Shown here: positions 52,419-61,469 of the stretch, one piece after another
Layout of the letters: each line of letters starts with the position of its first letter
Numbering within the stretch: the first letter of the stretch is position 1
Assembly: GCA_030447415.1 (NCBI GenBank)
Contig: JAUJOZ010000005.1
Span: 1-64,000 of the forward strand
Direction of reading: 5' to 3'
Source of the DNA: Thermomicrobiales bacterium
GTDB taxonomy: Bacteria > Chloroflexota > Chloroflexia > Thermomicrobiales > UBA6265
DNA: 64,000 nt
The notes under the pieces: generated by a model
Told to the model about the DNA's origin: nothing
What the model saw: only the letters and a program-made list of their open reading frames with translations
Database searches by the model: none
Translations under genes and position numbers: made by a program

Positions 52419-53840
52419 GTGCCCGTGATCCCGTCCCTCGCCGCCGCAGCATCGCTCCTCTCGCCAGCCTATCTCGGGCTGGAGTGGGACTACACGTTAC
52501 GCAACGTCGTCCTCGGCTCCGCCGTCCTCGGTGTCGTCGGCGGGGTCTTTGGCTGCTTTGCGACGTTGCGTCGGCAGAGCCTGCTCGGCGACGCGCTGGC
52601 GCACGCCGCGCTGCCTGGGGTCTGCCTCGCCTTCATCCTGACCGGCGCCAAGAGCGCGCTCCCCCTCATGATTGGCGCCGCTCTCTCCGGCTGGGTGGGG
52701 ACGCTCGCCCTCCTGGCAATCGTTCGGCGCAGCCGGATCAAGGAGGATGCCGCCCTCGGTATCGTCCTGTCGGTCTTCTTCGGCGCTGGCATCCTTCTCC
52801 TGACGCGCATCCAGCACAGCGGGGAAGCAGCCCAGAGTGGCCTCGACCGCTTCCTCTTTGGCCAGGCGGCGACGCTCCTCGCCCGCGACGTGCGCACCAT
52901 GGCGGCGCTTGGCGCCGTCTCCTTAGCCATCGTCTGGCTCCTGTTCAAGGAGTTCAAGCTGCTCGCCTTCGACCCCGACTTCGCGGCCAGCATTGGCTTT
53001 GCGCCAACCCCGCTGACGATCCTCCTGACCTCCCTGATCGTCGTCGCCGTCGTCATCGGCCTCCAAACGGTCGGCGTCGTCCTCATGGTCGCGATGCTGA
53101 TCACCCCGGCCGCCGCCGCCCGCCAGTGGACCGACCGCCTGGGTCGGATGCTGATCCTCGCCGCCGCCTTCGGCGCCACGGCGGGGGGCACCGGCGCGTT
53201 GCTCAGTAGCCAGGCCGCCCGCCTCCCGACCGGCCCCACCACCGTCCTCCTGGCGACGGGCATCGCGGCGATTTCCGTCCTCGCCGCGCCCCGGCGCGGC
53301 GTCCTCTGGGCCGAGGCGCGGCGCTGGCGCCACGCCCGACGGCTCGCCGTCGAGGCCACCCTGCGCGACCTCGCCGACCTCACGGCGCCCGCGGCGAGCG
53401 GGGCAAACGGGACCGCCGCCCTGGCTATGACGCCGGTGACGACCTCGGACCTCGCGGCAAAGCGGGGAGAATCAGCCAGCACCGTCGTGCCCGCGCTGCG
53501 CACGCCTGCGCGGCGCGGCTTCGTCGAGCGTGCTGGTCGCTCCGGCTGGCGGCTTTCGCCGGCCGGCGCGGCGCGGGCGGAGAGGATCGCGTACCAGGAG
53601 CGCCTCTGGAAGGCGTACCTTGCCCGCCAGATGGACCTGCCGGTCGACGCGGTCCACCACGGCGCGGCGGAGCTTGAGCGAGTCCTACCCGCGGCGGTGC
53701 TGGCGTCGCTCGAAGCCGAGCTGGCCGCCGCGCAGCGCTCAGAAGGTGCGGCACCCGGCGGTCTCCCTGGCGGCACCATTAGCCACCCGACCTCCCCTGT
53801 ACCCTCGGCGCCAAGCCCGGTACGCGGAGGCGAGCGATGA
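52419..53840 (+). CDS. Metal ABC transporter permease with C-terminal winged-helix/DtxR-like domain
   Basis: FGCFATLRRQSLLGDALAHAALPGVCLAFIL permease; C-terminus VVPALRTPARRGFVERAGRSGWRLSPAGAARAERIAYQERLWKAYLARQMDLPVDAVHHGAAELERVLP. Confidence 0.93.
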   Translation: MPVIPSLAAAASLLSPAYLGLEWDYTLRNVVLGSAVLGVVGGVFGCFATLRRQSLLGDALAHAALPGVCLAFILTGAKSALPLMIGAALSGWVGTLALLAIVRRSRIKEDAALGIVLSVFFGAGILLLTRIQHSGEAAQSGLDRFLFGQAATLLARDVRTMAALGAVSLAIVWLLFKEFKLLAFDPDFAASIGFAPTPLTILLTSLIVVAVVIGLQTVGVVLMVAMLITPAAAARQWTDRLGRMLILAAAFGATAGGTGALLSSQAARLPTGPTTVLLATGIAAISVLAAPRRGVLWAEARRWRHARRLAVEATLRDLADLTAPAASGANGTAALAMTPVTTSDLAAKRGESASTVVPALRTPARRGFVERAGRSGWRLSPAGAARAERIAYQERLWKAYLARQMDLPVDAVHHGAAELERVLPAAVLASLEAELAAAQRSEGAAPGGLPGGTISHPTSPVPSAPSPVRGGER

Positions 53841-54928
53841 GTAGCGCCGCGGTGATCATGGTGACCGGGGCCCTCGTGGGTGCCTCCTCTGCCCTCGTCG
53901 GCTGCTTCCTGGTGCTCCGCCGGATGTCGCTGATGGGCGACGCCATCAGCCACAGCGTCCTCCTCGGCATCGTCGCGGTCTTCTTTCTTTCCGGGTCGCG
54001 CTCGGCGCCGCTCATGGTCCTCGGCGCCGGCGCCGTCGGCCTGCTGACCGTCTCACTGGTGGAGGTCATCCAGCGCACCGGTTGCGTCCGCTCCGACGCG
54101 GCCATCGGTCTCGTCTTCCCCACCCTCTTCTCCCTCGGGGTCATCGCGGTCTCGCGCTTTCCGTCCGAGGTCCACATCGATGTCGAGCACGTGCTCTACG
54201 GCGAAACCGCGTACACCCCCTTTGACCGGGTGGTGATCGGCGGCTGGGATTACGGCTATCGGTCGTTCTGGATCCTCGGCACCATGACCTTGATCAACGC
54301 CCTGTTCGTCGGCCTCTTCTACAAGGAGCTCAAGCTGGCGACCTTCGATCCCGGCCTCGCCGCCGCGATCGGCTTCTCGCCGGCGATTGTCCACTACGCC
54401 CTCATGGCCGCCGTGTCCGCCACCACAGTCGTCGCCTTCGACAGCGTCGGGGCCATCCTCGTCGTGGCGATGCTGATCGTGCCGGCCGCCACCGCGTACC
54501 TGCTCACCGATCGTCTGCCAACGATGTTGGCACTGGCCGTTGCCTGCGGCGCCGCCTCGGCCGTCGGCGGCTACTGGCTGGCCCGCGCCCTCGACGGGTC
54601 GATCGCCGGCGCCATCGCGGTTGTGGCCGGCATCCTCTTCACGGTTGCGTTTCTGGCGGCTCCGCGCCACGGGCTGGTGGCCCGCGCCGTGCGGCTGCGC
54701 CGCCTGCGCCACGAGTTCGCCATGAGCCTGCTGCTCGGACATCTGGAGGGCCACCACGGCGCGGCGGAGCTTCCCGCCCTCCGCCGGCGGTTCCTCTGGA
54801 GCGCCCGCACGGCGGCTCGCATTGTCCGCGCGGCCGTGCGGCAAGGCCTCGTCACCGAACAGCCGCCAGAGCGATTGACGCTCACGGAGCGGGGGCGGGC
54901 CGCGGCCCGTTCCGTCGCGACGACCTGA
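53837..54928 (+). CDS. Metal ABC transporter permease with C-terminal winged-helix-like tail
   Basis: GCFLVLRRMSLMGDAISHSVLLGIV; C-terminus AARIVRAAVRQGLVTEQPPERLTLTERGRAAARSV. Confidence 0.9.
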   Translation: MSSAAVIMVTGALVGASSALVGCFLVLRRMSLMGDAISHSVLLGIVAVFFLSGSRSAPLMVLGAGAVGLLTVSLVEVIQRTGCVRSDAAIGLVFPTLFSLGVIAVSRFPSEVHIDVEHVLYGETAYTPFDRVVIGGWDYGYRSFWILGTMTLINALFVGLFYKELKLATFDPGLAAAIGFSPAIVHYALMAAVSATTVVAFDSVGAILVVAMLIVPAATAYLLTDRLPTMLALAVACGAASAVGGYWLARALDGSIAGAIAVVAGILFTVAFLAAPRHGLVARAVRLRRLRHEFAMSLLLGHLEGHHGAAELPALRRRFLWSARTAARIVRAAVRQGLVTEQPPERLTLTERGRAAARSVATT

Positions 54929-55007
54929 CGGACGACGCTGGACAACGCCGTCCGGCTGGCACGGGCCGCGCACCGGATCGCGGCCATCGAACCACCGAGG
55001 CAAGCCG

Positions 55008-55736
55008 ATGACCGAGCACCCGATTGCGGCGCAAGAATGGCCGGCCGGCACCGACGATGAGGGTGGAACCTCGGCGGAAAGTCCGCGGATCACCCACGCG
55101 ATGGAGGACTACCTCAAGGGCATCTACCGATTGCAGGCAACCGATCCCATCGTGACGACCCAGCGTCTCGCGGAGGAGCTCGGCATCTCCGGCCCGTCCG
55201 TCACGAACATGGTCAAGCGCCTGCACGAGCTGGGCCTGTTGCGGCACACCCGTTATCACGGCGTGCAGTTGACCGAGGCAGGGGAGCGGGTCGCCCTCGA
55301 GGTGATCCGCCACCATCGCCTGCTTGAGCTGTACCTGGCCGAGTCGCTCGGCTACCGTTGGGACGAGGTCCATGCCGAAGCCGAGCGCCTGGAACACCAT
55401 GTCTCCGAGGAACTGGAAGCGCGGATGGATTCCGTCCTCGGCCACCCGACCCGCGACCCGCATGGCGACCCGATCCCCAGCCGCGACGGCGTCATTACCA
55501 CGATCCCCGACATGCGACTGCTCGATCTGGAGCCGGGGACGCGGGCAATCATCTCCCGCGTCTCCGACCGCGACCCGGAGCTCCTGCGCTACCTTGGCGA
55601 CCTCGGTCTCTATCCCGGGGCGGAGGTGACGGTGCTGGAGCGCCTCCCGTTCGAGGGTCCCCTCCGCATCCGCGTCTCGGAGACCGAGCACGCGGTCGGC
55701 CGCCCCCTCGCCGCCGCCGTCAACGTGGCGACTTAA
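55008..55736 (+). CDS. DtxR/MntR-family metal-dependent regulator
   Basis: HAMEDYLKGIYRLQATDPIVTTQRLAEELGISGPSVTNMVKRLHELGLLRHTRYHGVQLTEAGERVALEVIRHHRLLELYLAESLGYRWDEVHAEAERLEHHVS plus FeoA-like C-terminus. Confidence 0.95.
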   Translation: MTEHPIAAQEWPAGTDDEGGTSAESPRITHAMEDYLKGIYRLQATDPIVTTQRLAEELGISGPSVTNMVKRLHELGLLRHTRYHGVQLTEAGERVALEVIRHHRLLELYLAESLGYRWDEVHAEAERLEHHVSEELEARMDSVLGHPTRDPHGDPIPSRDGVITTIPDMRLLDLEPGTRAIISRVSDRDPELLRYLGDLGLYPGAEVTVLERLPFEGPLRIRVSETEHAVGRPLAAAVNVAT

Positions 55737-55936
55737 GCCGCCTCCCGACGCGGCGTGCTGAGCGCCGTGCTGTTTGCGTAGCCACCGTGGCGTAGCGCCG
55801 ATGGAATGACGGCGACAATCTAGCCGCGGCTGGTACCATTCGTGGTCTTGGCGCTCGGTGCTGCCCGAGCGGGATGTGACGCCGAAAGCGCGAGGTCGGC
55901 GGACGGCGCGTTTCAACCAACATGAGGATCCAAGCG

Positions 55937-56482
55937 ATGACCGCCCCGGTCACTGTCTACACCACCAGCACCTGACCCTGGTGCGACCGCGCTAAGGAGT
56001 TCCTTAGCTCCCGCAACGTTCCTTACGAGACGAAAGACGTCGCCAACGACTATGCCGCGGCGATGGAGATGATCCGGCGCAGCGGTCAGCAAGGCGTACC
56101 CGTCGTCGCCACGGAGGACGAGGTCATCGTCGGCTTCGACCAAGCGCGGCTGGCGCGCCTGGCGGAGAAGTACGCTGGGCCGAAACGGCCCCCGCTTGGC
56201 GTGCTCGCGGCGGATGCCGAGCAGTATCTGGCTCGCCATCCCGAGGTTGCGGCCAAGCTGCCGCCCGGCACCAAAGGTGTCTACGTCGGCGAGATTCGGC
56301 CGGACACCGTGGCCGACCGCGCCGGGCTGCGTCGAGGCGACGTCATCATCGGCGCGGCCGGCAAGCGCCTGCGATCGATGGCGCTGCTCGACCAACTCGT
56401 CGCCACCCTAAAGGCGGGCGACGCGGTCACCGTCCGTTTCCTCCGCGACGGCGAGGAGCAGACGGCCACGCTCCAATTCTGA
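55937..56482 (+). CDS. Glutaredoxin-PDZ protein with in-frame TGA (55973-55975) at the first catalytic Cys; candidate selenoprotein
   Basis: MTAPVTVYTTST-U-PWCDRAKEFLSSRNVPYETKDVANDYAAAMEMIRRSGQQGVPVV...; C-terminal PDZ GVYVGEIRPDTVADRAGLRRGDVIIGAAGKRLRSM. Confidence 0.75.
55991..56008 (+). promoter_or_regulatory. Candidate bacterial SECIS hairpin
   Basis: GCTAAGG-AGTT-CCTTAGC, perfect 7-bp stem; loop begins 22 nt after the TGA, G in second loop position. Confidence 0.5.
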
Positions 56483-56512
56483 TCGCTCAGCCTCATTCGC
56501 ACGAGCCGACCG

Positions 56513-56545
56513 CCGGCGCGGCTTTCGGTTTAGGTGCCGCGCCGG
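56513..56545 (+). terminator. Hairpin downstream of glutaredoxin-PDZ gene
   Basis: CCGGCGCGGC-13 nt-GCCGCGCCGG perfect inverted repeat. Confidence 0.5.
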
Positions 56546-56717
56546 TGGCTGCGCGGGCCGCGGGGACCCGCTGTCACCAGCCGCCGGTTCCCGTGTCTTC
56601 CTTGAATCGGGCACCTCTGCCTTCCGCCGCGGGATCATCTCGGCCACCTGCGACGCCGTCGGGACGCCAGCGGTGCCCTAACGCCTCACCAGCCCGACAA
56701 TGGCATAATGCTGCATT

Positions 56718-57380
56718 ATGGAAACACTGTCGGATCTTGAAGCCATCGCCCGTCTCGGCCTCGCCCTCCTCGCCGGCGCTATTCTCGGCCTCGAACGGGA
56801 GCGGGCAGACAAACCCGCCGGCCTACGAACGTACATGCTGGTCTGCGAAGGGGCAGCCCTCTTCATGGTCGGCTCGATCATGCTCGGCGACCAGGTGCGC
56901 GCGTCGGGCGGCGAGTATGACCCCTCGCGCATTGGCTCGACGATCGTGCAGGGGATCGGCTTCCTCGCCGGCGGGGTCATTCTGGCGTCCGGCCAGAAGG
57001 TGCGGAACCTCACCACCGCTGCCGGCATCTGGGTCACGGCCGCGATCGGCCTCCTGGTCGGCGCTGGCCTCTACCCCATTGCCCTGACTGGGACGATCGC
57101 GACCATCGTCGCTCTCGTCGGGGTCAAGGCACTTGAGCGCCGCTTCCCGGGCCTCACCGGCTCGACCACCCGCAAAGCCCAAACGGCCGCCCAACCTGGC
57201 CTCGCTCCAGCCTCCATCACCGGCGGAGCCACTCCTCGACCAGGTCGGCTTGCACCTCATCGACGAGCTTCGGCGAACGGTAGTCGCCCGCTTCCCGCCG
57301 CTGTCGCAGCGCCTCGTAGAGCACGACGGCGCACGCGACCGAGATATTCAGGCTCTGCACCATCCCCATCATCGGGATGA
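56718..57380 (+). CDS. MgtC/SapB family membrane protein
   Basis: LGLALLAGAILGLERERADKPAGLRTYMLVCEGAALFMV; IVQGIGFLAGGVIL; TTAAGIWVTAAIGLLVGAGLY. Confidence 0.85.
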   Translation: METLSDLEAIARLGLALLAGAILGLERERADKPAGLRTYMLVCEGAALFMVGSIMLGDQVRASGGEYDPSRIGSTIVQGIGFLAGGVILASGQKVRNLTTAAGIWVTAAIGLLVGAGLYPIALTGTIATIVALVGVKALERRFPGLTGSTTRKAQTAAQPGLAPASITGGATPRPGRLAPHRRASANGSRPLPAAVAAPRRARRRTRPRYSGSAPSPSSG

Positions 57381-57876
57381 CGAGCGTCCCGTCTGCCTCG
57401 TCCCGCGCCTCGTCCGAGACACCCCGCATCTCGTTCCCGAAGACGAGCGCCGTCGGCTGCCGCAGATCGACGGTATAGAGGTCCCGGCTTTCCTCTGTCA
57501 GCGCCGTCGCCAGGATGGCGAAGCCCTCCCGTCGCAGGGCGTCATAACAGGCCGTGATCGATGGGTGGCGCCGCGTCTCGATCCACTTCGCCGCGCTCGC
57601 CGACGTCGTGCGGGCGAAGGCGACCGCCGGCATCTCCTCCGTCGTGTAGACCAAGTGGGCCGTCAGGATCCCAACCGCGTCGCAGGACCGGAGCACGGCG
57701 CTGACGTTGTGGGCGTCGTGGACGTTCTCGAGCACCACGGTCAAGTCAGGTTGGCGCCGCGCCAGCACCCCCTCGATCCGCCCGCGCCGGCGTTCGGTCC
57801 GCGGCCACCGCGCCGTCTTGACCGGCTGCTCCCTGGCGTGCTCCCGCCGGTTCGCGATCCGCTCTACATCCTCCAC
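57217..57876 (-). CDS. trmH: TrmH/SpoU-family RNA methyltransferase
   Basis: LTVVLENVHDAHNVSAVLRSCDAVG; TALVFGNEMRGVSDEA; IPMMGMVQSLNISVACAVVLYEALRQR. Confidence 0.9.
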   Translation of the reverse strand: MEDVERIANRREHAREQPVKTARWPRTERRRGRIEGVLARRQPDLTVVLENVHDAHNVSAVLRSCDAVGILTAHLVYTTEEMPAVAFARTTSASAAKWIETRRHPSITACYDALRREGFAILATALTEESRDLYTVDLRQPTALVFGNEMRGVSDEARDEADGTLVIPMMGMVQSLNISVACAVVLYEALRQRREAGDYRSPKLVDEVQADLVEEWLRR

Positions 57877-58257
57877 GCTCGCTATCTTCTCACCTTCGCC
57901 TGATACGTCGCCCCTCGGGCCGAATTCGAGGAGCGCCGCGATTCACCTGGCACGGCCGGTGCCCAATCCCCGTCTTCGATCATCGTCAGCTTTACTGACG
58001 CCGTTCCAACACCTTGCCGCCGCCCGCCCGCCCGCCCTGCCCGCGCCTCGCCATCGACCGACTGCCGCCGTCTCGCCGCGGGGTCGGAACCCATGCCCAC
58101 CGCTCGCCGGCGGAGCGAGCCGCCCGCGTCGCATTTCGGGACCGCGCCCCAGAGCCTCACTGGGCGCCGATCGGCATGCGCTCGGCCATCGGGTGTGACT
58201 CCGCCGCGTAGAATGCTACACACCACGGCATCGCCAGCCACCGAAAAGGGACACCAA

Positions 58258-58872
58258 ATGATCGGAAACGAGGATCGAGCCGTCGAGCATCTCGACAGGA
58301 CATCCGACTACGGCGTCGCGGAGTTCGTCGCCGACGCGCGCCGCATTATGGAGGCGCCGGAGGGAATCACCGACCGGGAGGCAGCCGTTCGCGCCCTCGA
58401 GCCGCTGCTGCGGCACGCCCTCGCCGCCCCGGGTTGGGACGACTCGCGCTACGCTACCATCACCGAAAGCGGCCGGCCCGGGTTCGAGTACTACCGCAAC
58501 GCTGACGGCTCGCTCCACATCTACGGCGTCCTGTTCCGCCCGGAGTACCCGACCCCGGTCCACGACCACGTCACCTGGGGCCTGATCGGGGTCGCCTCCG
58601 GCGAGCAACGCACAACCCGCTACCGCCGCCTCGACGACGGCGCGGTCCCTGGTCAGTGCGCCATCGCGGAGGAAGCCGATGAGGTCCTGACCTGCGGCGC
58701 GGTGTACGCCCTGCTGCCCCCGCACGACATCCACCGGATCGAGGTCGTTTCCGCCGAGCCCGGCCTCTCGATCCACGTCCTGGGTGCCGACGTCACGCGC
58801 CAGCGACGTCGGGTCTTCGACGTCGCGGCCGGGACGTGCGAGGAGGTCGAGGGGGTGAGCATGGCGCGCTGA
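58258..58872 (+). CDS. Cysteine dioxygenase-like cupin protein
   Basis: LHIYGVLFRPEYPTPVHDHVTWGLIGVASGEQRTTRYRRL; LPPHDIHRIEVVSAEPGLSIHVLGADV. Confidence 0.8.
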   Translation: MIGNEDRAVEHLDRTSDYGVAEFVADARRIMEAPEGITDREAAVRALEPLLRHALAAPGWDDSRYATITESGRPGFEYYRNADGSLHIYGVLFRPEYPTPVHDHVTWGLIGVASGEQRTTRYRRLDDGAVPGQCAIAEEADEVLTCGAVYALLPPHDIHRIEVVSAEPGLSIHVLGADVTRQRRRVFDVAAGTCEEVEGVSMAR

Positions 58873-59100
58873 ATCCCGCGCGGTCCGGCGTCGGGCGCCA
58901 CGCCTGCTACGGGTGCCGTGCGATGTGGAACGCTCTTTGCTATCGGAGTAGTCGGGACCCGACAGCTGCCGCACGGGACGAACGGCTCGCAAGCGTGTGT
59001 CCCGTCCGGCAATGGGCTCCATAGCGAGACCGTCACGGCGCATCGCGATAGTTGACGATGTCGTCGGAGGGCGGTCGCACGCAGCTTAGGAGGGTTTGCG

Positions 59101-60366
59101 ATGAGGCTCTCTCGTCCCGTCGGCTCCTGGTTCGCCGGGCTGACACTCGTGCTCGCACTCCTTATGGGGTTGGGCGCGTTTGCCTCCGGCTTCGCCCGAA
59201 GCTCGGCCCAGGAGACCCAGACGGTCCGCCTGACCGGCTGGACAGCGACGCCGGAAGAGGACACGCTCCTCCAGGAAGTGATCAACGACTTCCAGGCGAA
59301 GTTCCCCAACATCAAGGTCAAGTACGAGCCGGTACCCGCCGAGTACCCGACGAAGCTCCAGACCGACATCGCGGCCGGCAACGTGGCCGATGTCTTCTAC
59401 GTCGACAGCATGATGGCGCCGGACCTGATGTCCCGCGACGTCCTGCTTGAGCTCGACGGTTACATGTCCGAGGCGGGCGTCAAGGCCGAGGACTTCTACC
59501 CCAGCCTGATCCAAGCCTTCCAATACCAGGGGAAGACCTACGGGCTGCCGAAGGACTTCTCGACCCTGGCCATGGTCTACGACCAGGACGCCTTCACGGA
59601 GGCTGGAATTACTGCTCCGCCGACCACTTGGGACGAGTTGCGCGCCGCCGCCGAAAAGCTCAAGGAAACCTTCGGCGGTCCGCGCATCGTCATTCCGGCG
59701 GACGTGGCGCGCTACTTCGCGTTCCACTACGCGGCCGGTGCGACCGTCCTCAACCCGGAAGCGACCGAGGTCACGATCGACAGCCCCGAGGCCCAGCAAG
59801 CGCTGGAGTTCTACTACGGACTGTACCAGGACGACGTCGCGACGACCCCAGCCGACGCCGGGGCCGAGTGGCCCGGTGATGCGCTGGCCAAGGACCTGGG
59901 CGACCTGGTCTTCGAAGGGAACTGGGTCTTCCCGTTCCTGCAGAGCAACGCCCCCGATCTCAAGTTCGGCATCGCCGAGATGCCGCAGGGCCCGGGTGGC
60001 AAGGCCACATTGGCCTTCACCGTCTGCTACTGCGTCTTCAAGGGCACCGAGGTGCCCCAGGCCGCCTGGGAGCTGGTGAACTACCTGACCGGCCCAGAGG
60101 GCATGGCGAAGTGGACCTCCCTCGGTCTCGCGATGCCCGCGCGGCCGGGTCTGGCGGAGGACTGGCTGGGGCAGTATCAGGAACGGGAGCCGTTCCTGCT
60201 GGGCGGCGAGTACGCCCGCCCATGGCAGCTCGGCCCCGGCGGCCAAAAGTTCTTTGAGGACGCCAACGCCGAGATGCAGGCGCTCTTTGCCGGGCAGCAG
60301 GACGCGACGGAGACCCTCAAGAAACTGGCGGAGCGGGCCAAGACCGACATCCAGCTCAATCAGTAG
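59101..60366 (+). CDS. Sugar ABC transporter substrate-binding protein
   Basis: Signal peptide; VRLTGWTATPEEDTLLQEVINDFQAKFPNIKVKYEPVPAEYPTKLQTDIAAGNVADVFYVDS. Confidence 0.95.
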   Translation: MRLSRPVGSWFAGLTLVLALLMGLGAFASGFARSSAQETQTVRLTGWTATPEEDTLLQEVINDFQAKFPNIKVKYEPVPAEYPTKLQTDIAAGNVADVFYVDSMMAPDLMSRDVLLELDGYMSEAGVKAEDFYPSLIQAFQYQGKTYGLPKDFSTLAMVYDQDAFTEAGITAPPTTWDELRAAAEKLKETFGGPRIVIPADVARYFAFHYAAGATVLNPEATEVTIDSPEAQQALEFYYGLYQDDVATTPADAGAEWPGDALAKDLGDLVFEGNWVFPFLQSNAPDLKFGIAEMPQGPGGKATLAFTVCYCVFKGTEVPQAAWELVNYLTGPEGMAKWTSLGLAMPARPGLAEDWLGQYQEREPFLLGGEYARPWQLGPGGQKFFEDANAEMQALFAGQQDATETLKKLAERAKTDIQLNQ

Positions 60367-60381
60367 GGGACAGGCGGCAGG

Positions 60382-60412
60382 AAGGGCGCCCGGTCGGTAA
60401 CCGGGCGCCCTT
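60382..60412 (+). terminator. Strong intra-operon hairpin between binding protein and permeases
   Basis: AAGGGCGCCCGGT-cggta-ACCGGGCGCCCTT, perfect 13-bp stem. Confidence 0.7.
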
Positions 60413-60441
60413 CGCCGTACCCGTCCGGCTAGGAGACGATC

Positions 60442-61428
60442 ATGGCTACGCTCGCTCGGCCTCGTCGTGGTCGCAACCCAGTCGCCGCCGAAGACATGGT
60501 CGCGGGATGGGTCTTTCTCATCCCCGCCATGGTCATCTTCGTCGCCTTCCTGTTCGGGCCCGTCGTCTACGCCTTTTGGATGAGCCTCCACGAGTGGGAC
60601 GCTCTGCGGCCTGACTACAAGCCGTTTGTCGGGATCGACAACTACACACACCTCTTTCGGAACGAGGACTTCCACGTCGCCCTGCGCAACACCGTCTGGT
60701 ACGCCCTCGGCGTCGTGCCGACTCAGACTGCGATCGGGCTGATTCTGGCCGTGCTGGCCAACCGCAAGATCCGTGGCAAGTCGTTCTTCCGCACCGCGTT
60801 CTATTTCCCGTCAATCAGCTCGTCGGTTGTCATCTCGATCATCTTTCTCTGGATCTACTCCGCCAATGGCTTGCTCAACTTCGTGCTCCGGCAGGTGGGT
60901 CTGCCTACACCGAAGCCGGTCTGGTTAGCGAATCCGAAGGGCGTCATCGAGATGGCGCTGAATGGCGTTGGCATTGACAACGTCTCGGCGTGGCTGGCAG
61001 GACCAAGCGTGGCAATGCTTTCGATCATGATGCTCAACATCTGGACCACCGCGGGCACGATGATGGTCATTTTCCTGGCCGGGCTCCAGGACGTGCCGGG
61101 TGACGTCTATGAGGCGGCCTCGCTCGACGGCGCCTCGCGCTTCCGTCAATTCCGCGACATCACCGTTCCGCTCATCAAGCCGGTGACGCTCTTCGTGGTG
61201 ACGTTGGGCTTCATCGGCGCGTTCCAAGTCTTCGACCAGATTTGGGTGATGAGCTCAGGTGGACCGGCCAAGACGACCACGACGCTGGCGTTCATGATCT
61301 ACGTCGAGGGGTTCGAGGGCGGGTATGGTCTTGGCTACGGCTCTGCCATTGCCGTCATCTTGTTCTTCATCATCCTCGCCCTGTTCCTGCTTCAACGACG
61401 CATCACTGGCGACACCGCACAGCGCTAA
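60442..61428 (+). CDS. Sugar ABC transporter permease (MalF/UgpA type)
   Basis: FGPVVYAFWMSLHEWDA; GDVYEAASLDGASRFRQFRDITVPLIKPV EAA motif. Confidence 0.95.
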   Translation: MATLARPRRGRNPVAAEDMVAGWVFLIPAMVIFVAFLFGPVVYAFWMSLHEWDALRPDYKPFVGIDNYTHLFRNEDFHVALRNTVWYALGVVPTQTAIGLILAVLANRKIRGKSFFRTAFYFPSISSSVVISIIFLWIYSANGLLNFVLRQVGLPTPKPVWLANPKGVIEMALNGVGIDNVSAWLAGPSVAMLSIMMLNIWTTAGTMMVIFLAGLQDVPGDVYEAASLDGASRFRQFRDITVPLIKPVTLFVVTLGFIGAFQVFDQIWVMSSGGPAKTTTTLAFMIYVEGFEGGYGLGYGSAIAVILFFIILALFLLQRRITGDTAQR

Positions 61429-61469
61429 GACCTGTCGAACGATTCAACGCCGCCTCATGAGGTGCAGAG

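Noticed and set aside
52490-53953. 487-aa minus-strand ORF
   Set aside because: Antisense to a permease with clear TM and motif support
54053-55093. 346-aa minus-strand ORF
   Set aside because: Antisense to permease and upstream region of the DtxR gene
59086-60675. 529-aa minus-strand ORF
   Set aside because: Antisense to the sugar-binding protein gene
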